Numbered from the stretch's first letter, positions 1-5,996 are shown. The stretch is 5,996 nt of DNA from Kiritimatiellia bacterium (GCA_012961745.1 DTYT01000277.1:1-5996), one strand, 5' to 3'. Notes: generated from the sequence alone by a model not told the origin. Translations and numbers: made by a program.

Positions 1-2104
1 CCACCAGCATCCCCATCGCGAGGTTGGCGTTGTCCACCAGAGAGATCATGGTGTCGTTGGTCGCGGGGCGGAGATCCTCCACTGGGCACCGACGCGGGCG
101 GAATCCTTTCCATTCGGGGAAGGTCTCCAAGGAATCCAGTACGGCGCGGGTCCGCGTGAGGGCCGCGGAGGGCGCGAGGAATCCCAGGTCGCGGGCGGCC
201 ACCACGGATGCCAGGTAGAGCCCGATGTTGCCGGCCGAGGTCCAGGGGCCGCGGTCACTGGAATCGTAGGGCAGTCCGGTGTGGGGATGAACGAAGTGAG
301 CGATGCACTCCCATGTATTGGAGGCCAGATTCCACAGGTATGCCTGGTCGGCGGGCTGCAGGTGTCTGCCGTGGCTCACAAAGCCGGCTCGCCGGAGCGC
401 GGTTTGCACTTCGGGACTTCGCATGAACCACTCCCAGACATCGCCGCTACGCAGATTCTCTGCCATAAGAAGGACAGCTCCCTGATCTATGCTCAGCAGC
501 CGCGGAGCGCGCCAGCCGCTCGATGGATTGAAGGCATCCACAAGGCCCAACGGCGTCCAGGCCAGTTCGGGATAATGGTTGACCATCTCTTCCAACACGG
601 CCAGGCTCTCGCTGGGGGTGAATGGGAGTGATCCGCCGGAAGCGCAGGGAACCACGGTTCCGTCGATAGGATATTCCTGGGTCGGCGGCGGCCCGCCCCA
701 GACCATGTATCCGGCGGGTCCCAGCGAGGCGGTGACGCCCCATAGAACGGGAGAGTAGGTCGGGAATCGGTCGGAAAGGGAGATGCAATATGCGCGATGT
801 GCCAGGGTGGCCAGACGGCTGTTGATGAAATAGTCGGCCTTGGCGTCCCTCAAGCCGCGGAAGTCGATCCAGCAGTGGGGGTACTGGTGCTGAAAAAGGG
901 GAACCGCCTGGATGTACGTCCGGCCGCGGTAAGTGAATACCGGGCGCTTCCAGCGGTACCAGGTGTCGGGCTCCAGCGGTTTGTCCGGCGCCCCGATGGC
1001 CAGCAGGTAGAGCAGGGTATGCTCGCTGTACGTTTCCCAGCGATGTTCGAGGAATCCGGATTCCGGCTTCCAGCCCATGGACAGCAGCTCCGCACCGTTG
1101 AGCATCCAGTGCCAGTCCGCGCGGCGGTAGAGAAGATTGACGTCCTCCGTAAGCCGCGGATCGGAGAAATAGTTGCGGGCAGTTAAGGCTCCCGCCAGGA
1201 GGAGCGCGGTGTCGATCGAGGACAGTTCGCTGTTCCAGGCGCGTTTCCCGGTCAGCGGATCAACGAAGTGATAGAAGAAGCCGTTGGTTCCCTCCACCCT
1301 TTCCAGATAACTACCTACGGTGGTCCGCGCTCGACGGAGCGCTTCACGCCGCGGCAACCAGCCCCGGCTGTCCGCGATGCACAGCGCGGTGAGGTAGAAT
1401 CCGGAGGCCGCCACGCTGGCCGGGGACGAATCCGTGTCCCCGGCGGCGATCGGGTAGCTGTCGCGGGTCAGCCCGGTTTCATCCACGGTGGCACGGATGA
1501 AGAATTCTATTGTACGCAGTTCTATTTCCTCCAACAGGCGGTCGCCGGTCAGGGGCGCGATGAACCGGAGGGGGACCCGGCGGTCGTAGGAGAGAGCGAC
1601 CCGGAACCAGATTCCGGTTGCTCCGGAGAGGCTCAGGAGGAGTTGGTTGTATCCCTTTCGCAGGCGGCAATGAATGATGTCTGCAGCGGGCTGCGCGTGC
1701 CGGAACGATTTCCAGTAGAGGCGGTTTTGGTTCAGCCAGAGGCCGAGTGCGCCCGCAGCCTGGACACGAATTACGGCCTCAACGCCGGTTGCAGGGGAGA
1801 AGATTTCGCAGAAAGCATAATGCATCGCCGGCTGGGCGGCGCGGGCGGCAGGGGCGAGTACCACTTTACCGGAGGCATCGGCGGAGGTTTCCTGCCATTG
1901 GAGACCATTAGTGTTCAGCAGGGCGTATGGGGACTCCGGCGGTCGGGCGGGAAAGAAGCAAGTCGATCCCTGCTGCCGCTTGGCGGCCAGCCACTTGCGT
2001 ATGATGAGAGGACGCCAGGACGCATCCGCGGCCGGATATGCCAGCGGCGCGGAAGTCACCAACACGATCAGGGTCCCCAAGGCGATCCGATGAGGAGACT
2101 TCAT
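1..2104 (-). CDS. Exported glycoamylase-like (PF10091-type) glycoside hydrolase with a second alpha/alpha module, 3' end cut by window
   Basis: The reading frame is open from ATG at 2104 to the left edge (701 codons, no stop), so the C-terminus is missing. Residues 1-28 form a Sec signal peptide (basic MKSPHR, hydrophobic core, Ala-rich end) without a lipobox Cys, so export is likely. Residues ~60-172 look like a beta-sandwich; 'LWLNQNRLYW' followed by 'LRKGYNQLLLSLSG' resembles carbohydrate-binding/PA14-like accessory domains. Residues ~195-575 match the glycoamylase-like family: 'GFFYHFVDPLTGKRAWNSE', 'SSIDTALLLAGALTA', 'LSMGWKPESGFL', 'HCWIDFRG', 'YFINSRLATLAHRAYC' and 'SIDQGAVLLMAENLRSG'. 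Conserved acidic residues visible are E293, D297, E361, D414 and D540. Relatives in GH144/GH162/GH189 act on beta-1,2-glucans, but many members are uncharacterised, so substrate is unknown. From ~595 a second module resembling the first begins. The gene starts 64 nt after the lacI-type gene, probably in one operon. Family call is firm; substrate is not. Confidence 0.88.
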   Translation of the reverse strand, partial: MKSPHRIALGTLIVLVTSAPLAYPAADASWRPLIIRKWLAAKRQQGSTCFFPARPPESPYALLNTNGLQWQETSADASGKVVLAPAARAAQPAMHYAFCEIFSPATGVEAVIRVQAAGALGLWLNQNRLYWKSFRHAQPAADIIHCRLRKGYNQLLLSLSGATGIWFRVALSYDRRVPLRFIAPLTGDRLLEEIELRTIEFFIRATVDETGLTRDSYPIAAGDTDSSPASVAASGFYLTALCIADSRGWLPRREALRRARTTVGSYLERVEGTNGFFYHFVDPLTGKRAWNSELSSIDTALLLAGALTARNYFSDPRLTEDVNLLYRRADWHWMLNGAELLSMGWKPESGFLEHRWETYSEHTLLYLLAIGAPDKPLEPDTWYRWKRPVFTYRGRTYIQAVPLFQHQYPHCWIDFRGLRDAKADYFINSRLATLAHRAYCISLSDRFPTYSPVLWGVTASLGPAGYMVWGGPPPTQEYPIDGTVVPCASGGSLPFTPSESLAVLEEMVNHYPELAWTPLGLVDAFNPSSGWRAPRLLSIDQGAVLLMAENLRSGDVWEWFMRSPEVQTALRRAGFVSHGRHLQPADQAYLWNLASNTWECIAHFVHPHTGLPYDSSDRGPWTSAGNIGLYLASVVAARDLGFLAPSAALTRTRAVLDSLETFPEWKGFRPRRCPVEDLRPATNDTMISLVDNANLAMGMLV

Positions 2105-2168
2105 GAGAGCGATCTCCGCCTCCGGGTTATGAATTGCGCGACCTGTGATGGGGGAAGCACGCTCGGCC
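2105..2168 (-). other. Short gap between regulator and glycoamylase-like gene, no terminator seen
   Basis: These 64 nt separate the regulator stop from the next ATG on the same strand. I see no hairpin followed by a T run and no clear promoter, only the ribosome binding site. Read-through, hence co-transcription of regulator and enzyme, is the simplest reading, but this is inference. Confidence 0.4.
2114..2123 (-). promoter_or_regulatory. Ribosome binding site of the glycoamylase-like gene
   Basis: Read on the minus strand, GGAGG (2123-2119) and GGAG (2117-2114) precede the ATG at 2104. The nearer GGAG has a 9-nt spacer. Together with the signal peptide that begins at this ATG, it fixes the start. 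Confidence 0.65.
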
Positions 2169-3209
2169 TCACTCCGCGCCGGGGCGGACCAGACTGAGCG
2201 AGCCGCCGCGCTCGGTACTGACCCTCTCGACGATTCGAGTGGACATGGTTATGGTTTCCGCCTGCCGGCCGTGTTCGATCATTTCGCACAGCAGCCGCGC
2301 ACCGTGGATCCCTATTTCCCGCACCGGTACGTGCACCGTAGTCAGCCCGACGAACCTTGCCAGGTCGATATCGTCGAACCCCATGACGCATACCTGCTGC
2401 GGTATGGCAATCCCGGCCTGCAGCAACGTTTCGATGGCGCCGATGGCCATGTCGTCGTTGGCGGCGAACAGACCGTCGAATTCGATCCCCCGGTCGAGGA
2501 GGGTGCGGGTTGCGGTGGCTCCTCCGGCGCGTACGAACCCCCCGTGGGCTACCAGGGACTCGTCGAACTGGAGACCGCATTCCTGGAGGCCCTGCTGGTA
2601 CCCGCGCCGCCGCTGCTGGCTGTCCGGGTTTCCGGGTGGGCCGGAAAGGTAAGCAATGCGGCGGCAACCCTGTTGGACCAGGTGTCTGACTGCCGCAAGC
2701 GCGCCTCCGAAATTGTCAATCGTGATGGCTGCTATCTCGGGGACGGGTGAGGGTGCCGCCAGACGCACCACCCTGACATGCGACTCGGACAGCAGCTGGA
2801 GCTGCTGGTCCGGTACCGTGTCCCCGAAGACCAGAGCCCCGTCCACCCTCCCGTACGAAATTATCCGCTGCAGGGAATGCGAGCGGGGACGTCGGCTTCC
2901 CTGAAACACCACCAGCAGCAGATATCCCCGACGCACGGCTTCCTCATCGGCGCCGGCAAGGATTTCGGGATAGAACCCACCTTTGATATCCGGCAGGCTG
3001 ATGGCTATGGTCTCAGTGCGGCGAGTCATCAGGGAGCGGGCGGAAAAATCCGGTACGTACCCCAGCGTCTTTATGGCCAATTCCACCCGGCGGCGGGTTT
3101 CCTCGTTGACCAGCGGGCTCTTGTTGATCACGCGGGAAACCGTGCTGCGGGAGACCCCGCAGAACTTGCCCACGTCTTCAAGCGTAATTCTCCTCCTGGA
3201 CGTGTTCAC
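2169..3209 (-). CDS. LacI/GalR-family transcriptional repressor
   Basis: A 346-residue protein, the usual length for the family. Residues 8-30 are the LacI helix-turn-helix ('ITLEDVGKFCGVSRSTVSRV'). Residues ~54-62 are the hinge helix ('DFSARSLM'), with L60 at the position that inserts into the central CG step of the operator in family members. Residues ~66-335 form the periplasmic-binding-protein-like sensor: 'TIAISLPDIKGGFYPEIL', 'GALVFGD', 'TIDNFGGALAAVRHL', 'RRIAYLSGPP', 'FAANDDMAIGAIETL' and 'VMGFDDIDLARF'. The start is GTG at 3209; no in-frame ATG exists before the upstream stop, and GGAG lies 8 nt away. It is a cytoplasmic sugar-responsive DNA-binding protein. It is divergent from the GH35-like gene and upstream of the glycoamylase-like gene, so it probably controls both and itself. 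The effector sugar is not predictable here. Confidence 0.95.
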   Translation of the reverse strand: MNTSRRRITLEDVGKFCGVSRSTVSRVINKSPLVNEETRRRVELAIKTLGYVPDFSARSLMTRRTETIAISLPDIKGGFYPEILAGADEEAVRRGYLLLVVFQGSRRPRSHSLQRIISYGRVDGALVFGDTVPDQQLQLLSESHVRVVRLAAPSPVPEIAAITIDNFGGALAAVRHLVQQGCRRIAYLSGPPGNPDSQQRRRGYQQGLQECGLQFDESLVAHGGFVRAGGATATRTLLDRGIEFDGLFAANDDMAIGAIETLLQAGIAIPQQVCVMGFDDIDLARFVGLTTVHVPVREIGIHGARLLCEMIEHGRQAETITMSTRIVERVSTERGGSLSLVRPGAE

Positions 3210-3217
3210 AGCGGAGG

Positions 3218-3221
3218 CTCC
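3218..3221 (-). promoter_or_regulatory. Ribosome binding site deciding the GTG start of the LacI-family gene
   Basis: On the minus strand GGAG stands 8 nt before GTG at 3209. The frame upstream of this GTG contains no ATG before a TGA at 3254-3252, so the GTG start is well supported. Confidence 0.6.
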
Positions 3222-3226
3222 ATGGC

Positions 3227-3255
3227 ATTTTGGAATTGCAATCGTTTTCAGTCAA
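3227..3255 (-). promoter_or_regulatory. Sigma-70-type promoter for the LacI-family gene
   Basis: On the minus strand the -35 box TTGACT (3255-3250; 5/6 to TTGACA) is followed by a 17-bp spacer and the -10 box CAAAAT (3232-3227; 4/6 to TATAAT). Transcription would start about 10-12 nt before the GTG at 3209, leaving a short leader that includes the ribosome binding site. Confidence 0.55.
3237..3250. promoter_or_regulatory. Candidate LacI-family operator
   Basis: TGCAATCGTTTTCA fits the LacI/GalR operator pattern TGNAANCGNTTNCA: imperfect dyad, 5 of 7 pairs complementary, with the diagnostic central CG at 3243-3244. It fills the spacer of the regulator's own promoter, so binding would block that promoter (autoregulation) and could also affect the divergent GH35-like gene. 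Binding by the neighbouring regulator is inferred. Confidence 0.55.
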
Positions 3256-3270
3256 TGTAATTCGTACATT
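3254..3270. repeat. Inverted repeat in the divergent control region
   Basis: AATGTA (3254-3259) and TACATT (3265-3270) are exact inverted copies around a 5-bp centre, ATTCG. The repeat touches the -35 box of the regulator promoter and covers a possible -10 box for the plus-strand gene. It may be a second protein-binding site. It is odd-spaced and lacks a centred CG, so it is less typical of LacI-family operators. Confidence 0.45.
3256..3261 (+). promoter_or_regulatory. Possible -10 box for the GH35-like gene
   Basis: TGTAAT matches TATAAT at 5 of 6 positions. No good -35 box lies at 16-18 bp; the closest, TTGCAA at 3236-3241, is only 14 bp away. An activator-dependent or weak promoter, or a start elsewhere, remains possible. 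Confidence 0.28.
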
Positions 3271-3301
3271 TGTGTCACTGCCAATGCACAGATAGCACCG
3301 G

Positions 3302-5908
3302 ATGAAGAGTATTGCAAGCAAGAACCACCACCGCCGCGGAGAGGACAGCGCGTTGAACCGACGGCGCCCGAAAGCGGCATACCTCGGTGGCGAGGGGGAA
3401 TTCCTCCTCTCGGGCGAAATTCACTATTTTCGCACTCCGCCGAGCACGTGGGAACGTCACCTGGATGCTTTGGGTGAGTGCGGTTGCACCGCGGTATCCA
3501 CGTATATTCCCTGGGCCTGGCACCAGCCGCGCCCGGACCGGCCGCCGGACTTCGACGGACTCGCGGATCCCGCGCGGAACATAAGGAGATTCCTTTCCCT
3601 GGCGATCGAACGCGGGCTCCGCCTCATCCTGAAGCCGGGACCTTACGTCATGGCCGAGCTGGCTGGGGAAGGCATACCCGGTTGGCTATCACGCGGGCAT
3701 GAGGGCGAGCTTGCCCGGGACTCCGCCGGTGAACTTTGGGGTCGGTCATATTTCAGCCTGGCATCCGACTATTTCCGCTCCGCGGCGGCGGAGTGGCTGC
3801 AGAAGGTGGCCGCCGAGGTTCTGGTGCCGCTGGTGCGAGGACGGCGCCGGTCTCTGGTGGGAATTCAGCTTTGCAATGAGATAGGGATCTTTGCGTGGCT
3901 GCGAGGGGAGGGGGACTATTCGGCCCCTGCGCTGGCGGCGTGGCACGATTTCCTGCGGAGGAGGTTCGGCTCTATCGAGAACTTCAGAAAGACGATCAGC
4001 CTGAATGCCGGTTCCTTTGACGAGGTGCCGGCCCCATCCGGGCCGTGTCGCGACCGCACTGCCTACCGCCTGTATGTCATCTGGCACGAGTTTGTGCGGT
4101 GGTTATACGGCGACTATACCAACTTTGTGGCGGGATGCCTGGAGCAGGCCGGCATAAGAGAAGTGCCCTTTATCGTCAACATCGGGGGCTGGGTTCAGGG
4201 AAGGGCGTACGATGTACTGGTGAACGCGTCGTTCCATGCAACCAGCCTTGAAAACCTCGGCGGGCTGGTGCTGGGCATCGATCACATACCTGAAGCGGTC
4301 GGCTCTCTCAACCTGCCGGACGGGTATGCCGCGACCGCGGTGGTGGCCGCATTGCAGTCGGATGGTCTCCCCGTATTTTCGTCGGAAATGCAGTGCGGCA
4401 GCCGGGAACACGGGGTGGTCACCTATGGCAAAGAATTGGCCCTGTTCTACCGGCAGGCCGTAATGAGCGGGCTGTCGGGCATGAACTTCTATATGTTCTC
4501 CCAGGGGAGGAACCACCGGGGGCAGGGAAGCGACGGGCGGACCTTTTATTGGTACACCGCGGTGGATTCCCGCGCGCGGCCGGCAGAGATGTTCTCTCAT
4601 TGCCGTGGTTTGGGCGAATGGCTCAGGTACAATGCGGGGCCGCTGGCCGGGACGGAACGGCCCGTGGATTTTGCGGTGGCATACTACCTTCCCCACCATG
4701 CAGTCGAGTTCGTCAGACCGCGCCTTTCACGGCGGGAAGCTCTGGATGCCTGTGCGGTAGGTATTACAGACCCGACGCTTTTCCGCGACGAATTCCTTTT
4801 CGATTGCGTATTGCGCGTGGCCACGCAGTCGAACTTTCTGTGGTCCTTCGTTCGCCTCGATCCGCATTACCCGCAGAAGCTGTCCGGGGAAAAGATGGTG
4901 GTACTGCCGGGGTACGATACGATGGACGCCGCCGCGCAGTGCCTGCTCCTGGAGTTCGTACGTTCCGGCGGGCGGCTGCTGGTGCTCGGGTGGCTGCCGC
5001 GGTGGGATCTCCTGCTGCGGCCCTGCACCGTGCTGGCCGAGGGCCTCGGGATACGGGTTGGGGAACAGCGTGGACCGGATCGAGTCCGTAGCGCGGGAAT
5101 CAGCGACTTGCCGGTGACGATGTCGCGTCCCCTGGCCGTGTCAGGGCGGTGTCGGGTTACGGCGACAGGTCGGGGTGGAGACGTGGTGGGTATACAGAAA
5201 CAATGTGGCCGTGGCCGAGTCGGCGTGCTTTCCTGCATGTTCCGGTACGTTTCCGACGACCACGCCGCGCTTGTGCGGCAGCATATCGCCGGTCTGCTGC
5301 CGCAGCGGCCGCCGGTAGCCGTCGCGGGAGATCTCCAGGCGGATTTTAGGTGTTCCCCGGACGCGTCGTATCTATTGGTGGGAAACGTCCACCGGGAACC
5401 GAGGTCGGCACGGATACGCGTGAGGATATCGGATCGTCCGCGCAAATACGTTGATCTGGGCGAGATAGAGTTGGAGGGCTCGGGCGGACGGATCCTTCCC
5501 ATTGCTCTGCGCCTGACGGACGAGTTGCGACTGGTATACGCGACCGCCGAGCTGGTGCGGGTGGATGCCACCCGGGACCGGGTAGTCATGGTTTTCCGCG
5601 GGTCGTGGCCGAGTCCCCTGGTATTCTCCGTGGAGAGCCGTCGTGTACCGCGGGCCGAGGCTCACGGGCAACCGGTACCCCTGGAGCGCGCGGGTACCCG
5701 CTGGATCCTCAGGCTCCCGGCCACGGAAGAGGATACGGCGGTGACAGTGTGGCTGGCCCCGCGGCGTCGTTTGACGGGTTCGGCAGGTGCGCGAGGGAAG
5801 CAAGCCGTCTGGCGGAGAAAGACGGGTGCGGGGAGGCGCACAAGCTCCTCCGGTCAGCGCACGAGTCCTTGGGGCGGGGGTTCCGTTGATGCGAGGCTCC
5901 CGGAATAG
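3302..5908 (+). CDS. GH35-type beta-galactosidase-like enzyme, C-terminus probably frameshifted
   Basis: Residue numbers are from ATG 3302. Residues ~30-440 are a GH35 (beta/alpha)8 barrel: 'FLLSGEIHYFRTPPSTWERH', 'AVSTYIPWAWHQP', 'LRLILKPGPYVMAEL'. The acid/base is E193 in 'GIQLCNEIG' and the probable nucleophile E362 in 'VFSSEMQCGSREHG', followed by 'GMNFYMFSQGRNHRG'. Residues ~455-600 resemble the GATase-like domain found after such barrels ('MVVLPGYDTMDAAAQ', 'FVRSGGRLLVLG'); ~640-820 are beta-rich. Known GH35 members hydrolyse terminal beta-galactosides; the sugar here is unproven. No signal peptide is seen, so cytoplasmic. I give the longest frame; TTG at 3353 has a far better ribosome binding site and may be the true start. 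Residues 821-868 are Arg/Gly/Ser-rich and look out of frame; see the tail feature. Divergent from the regulator. Family call is firm. Confidence 0.9.
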   Translation: MKSIASKNHHRRGEDSALNRRRPKAAYLGGEGEFLLSGEIHYFRTPPSTWERHLDALGECGCTAVSTYIPWAWHQPRPDRPPDFDGLADPARNIRRFLSLAIERGLRLILKPGPYVMAELAGEGIPGWLSRGHEGELARDSAGELWGRSYFSLASDYFRSAAAEWLQKVAAEVLVPLVRGRRRSLVGIQLCNEIGIFAWLRGEGDYSAPALAAWHDFLRRRFGSIENFRKTISLNAGSFDEVPAPSGPCRDRTAYRLYVIWHEFVRWLYGDYTNFVAGCLEQAGIREVPFIVNIGGWVQGRAYDVLVNASFHATSLENLGGLVLGIDHIPEAVGSLNLPDGYAATAVVAALQSDGLPVFSSEMQCGSREHGVVTYGKELALFYRQAVMSGLSGMNFYMFSQGRNHRGQGSDGRTFYWYTAVDSRARPAEMFSHCRGLGEWLRYNAGPLAGTERPVDFAVAYYLPHHAVEFVRPRLSRREALDACAVGITDPTLFRDEFLFDCVLRVATQSNFLWSFVRLDPHYPQKLSGEKMVVLPGYDTMDAAAQCLLLEFVRSGGRLLVLGWLPRWDLLLRPCTVLAEGLGIRVGEQRGPDRVRSAGISDLPVTMSRPLAVSGRCRVTATGRGGDVVGIQKQCGRGRVGVLSCMFRYVSDDHAALVRQHIAGLLPQRPPVAVAGDLQADFRCSPDASYLLVGNVHREPRSARIRVRISDRPRKYVDLGEIELEGSGGRILPIALRLTDELRLVYATAELVRVDATRDRVVMVFRGSWPSPLVFSVESRRVPRAEAHGQPVPLERAGTRWILRLPATEEDTAVTVWLAPRRRLTGSAGARGKQAVWRRKTGAGRRTSSSGQRTSPWGGGSVDARLPE
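3338..3355 (+). promoter_or_regulatory. Strong ribosome binding site with alternative TTG start for the GH35-like gene
   Basis: GGAGAGGA (3338-3345) lies 7 nt before an in-frame TTG at 3353-3355 (codon 18 of the long frame). The ATG at 3302 has no purine-rich stretch in the 20 nt before it. Codons 2-6 after that ATG are also richer in A/T third positions than the body of the gene. Starting at TTG gives a protein beginning 'MNRRRPKAAYLGG', shortly before the GH35 barrel. Confidence 0.5.
5757..5889 (+). other. Probable native C-terminal tail of the GH35-like enzyme in the -1 frame, after a frameshift at CCCC
   Basis: After 'VTVWLAP' the annotated frame becomes 48 residues of Arg/Gly/Ser-rich sequence. 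The frame one base earlier reads AASFDGFGRC, then 'AREASRLAEKDGCGEAHKLL' and 'RSAHESLGRGFR', then TGA at 5887-5889: a plausible pair of amphipathic helices. By hand count third-position G/C is about 83% in this frame against about 65% in the other; the gene body is G/C-rich there. One extra C in the CCCC run at 5757-5760 would join the frames, giving 862 residues. Mutation or a sequencing/assembly error are both possible. Confidence 0.6.
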
Positions 5909-5910
5909 GC

Positions 5911-5938
5911 TTGCAATCGTGTGCCGGAGGGTTATTTT
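5911..5938 (+). promoter_or_regulatory. Possible promoter of the initiator tRNA gene
   Basis: TTGCAA (5911-5916; 4/6 to the -35 consensus) and TATTTT (5933-5938; 4/6 to the -10 consensus) are 16 bp apart, ending 17 nt before the tRNA. This is the only AT-rich patch in the area. If the preceding gene ends at 5889, the promoter lies entirely between genes. Confidence 0.4.
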
Positions 5939-5955
5939 CATGGGAAGTTCAAGGT

Positions 5956-5996
5956 TGCGGGGTGGAGCAGCCAGGTAGCTCGTCAGGCTCATAACC
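5956..5996 (+). tRNA. Initiator tRNA-Met (CAU), 5' part, cut by window end
   Basis: The 41 bases match the 5' part of bacterial initiator tRNA almost base for base: acceptor strand TGCGGGG (5956-5962), TG linker, D stem GAGC/GCTC (5965-5968 with 5978-5981), D loop AGCCAGGTA with the GG pair at 18-19, and anticodon loop CTCATAA (5988-5994) with CAT at 5990-5992. A11:U24 in the D stem (5966 and 5980) is the purine-pyrimidine order typical of initiators rather than elongators. The sequence stops at position 40, so the T arm and the 3' acceptor strand are not visible. Two bases differ from the common form: T instead of C at position 1 and A instead of G at position 29. Confidence 0.9.

Noticed and set aside
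1921..1990. An apparent frame break near the start of the glycoamylase-like gene
   Set aside because: A first reading suggested a stop near codon 66, but careful re-reading of the base run at 1951-1960 shows one uninterrupted frame from 2104 to the left edge.
1268..2197. A 309-codon open frame on the plus strand
   Set aside because: It lies antisense to the signal-peptide, beta-sandwich and catalytic regions of the glycoamylase-like gene, whose frame shows clear family motifs. Its own translation is Gly/Arg-rich and shows no recognisable domain.
2145..2750. A 201-codon open frame on the plus strand across the LacI-family gene
   Set aside because: It is antisense to conserved LacI sensor motifs and results from high third-position G/C content.
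4867..5589. A 240-codon minus-strand frame inside the GH35-like gene
   Set aside because: Ser/Arg/Thr-rich translation without any motif, opposite a well-supported gene; a shadow frame.
5890..5955. A terminator between the GH35-like gene and the tRNA
   Set aside because: No GC-rich hairpin followed by a T run is present; the TTATTTT run at 5932-5938 has no stem before it and fits better as a -10 region.
5926..5978. ATG at 5940 preceded by GGAGG at a 9-nt spacing
   Set aside because: The frame stops after 12 codons and runs into the initiator tRNA; the purine run is most likely chance in the tRNA promoter region.
1..5996. CRISPR array, insertion sequence, integron or attachment site
   Set aside because: No direct repeat series, transposase-like frame or terminal inverted repeats were seen. 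The tRNA could in principle be an integration site, but its 3' half, where such sites lie, is outside the window.

Overview
The window is high-GC bacterial DNA. The right edge holds the 5' half of a bacterial initiator tRNA, genes have Shine-Dalgarno-type leaders, and coding third positions are mostly G or C. The phylum cannot be named from this sequence alone. The contents point to a free-living polysaccharide or glycan degrader. Two large carbohydrate-active enzymes flank a LacI-type regulator.

Layout: (1) positions 1-2104, minus strand, hold a large exported protein whose 3' end lies outside the window. It has a signal peptide, a beta-sandwich-like N-terminal region, a glycoamylase-like (PF10091-type, relatives in GH144/GH162/GH189) alpha/alpha catalytic domain, and the beginning of a second, related alpha/alpha module. 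(2) Positions 2169-3209, minus strand, hold a LacI/GalR-family repressor, 64 nt upstream of the first gene and probably in the same transcript. (3) Positions 3210-3301 are a divergent control region. It has a good promoter for the repressor, a LacI-type operator with central CG in that promoter's spacer, and a second inverted repeat beside it. (4) Positions 3302-5908, plus strand, encode a cytoplasmic GH35-type beta-galactosidase-like enzyme with both catalytic glutamates visible. Its last ~48 residues appear to be read in the wrong frame after a C homopolymer at 5757-5760; the native frame probably ends at 5889. (5) From 5956 to the right edge is an initiator tRNA-Met(CAU), cut after position 40.

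How it may work together (inference): the exported glycoamylase-like enzyme cuts a glucan or related polymer outside the cytoplasm, the cytoplasmic GH35-like enzyme acts on an imported oligosaccharide, and the LacI protein senses a sugar and controls both directions from the shared intergenic region. No transporter is present in the window. The substrate cannot be fixed from sequence. The tRNA is an unrelated housekeeping gene.
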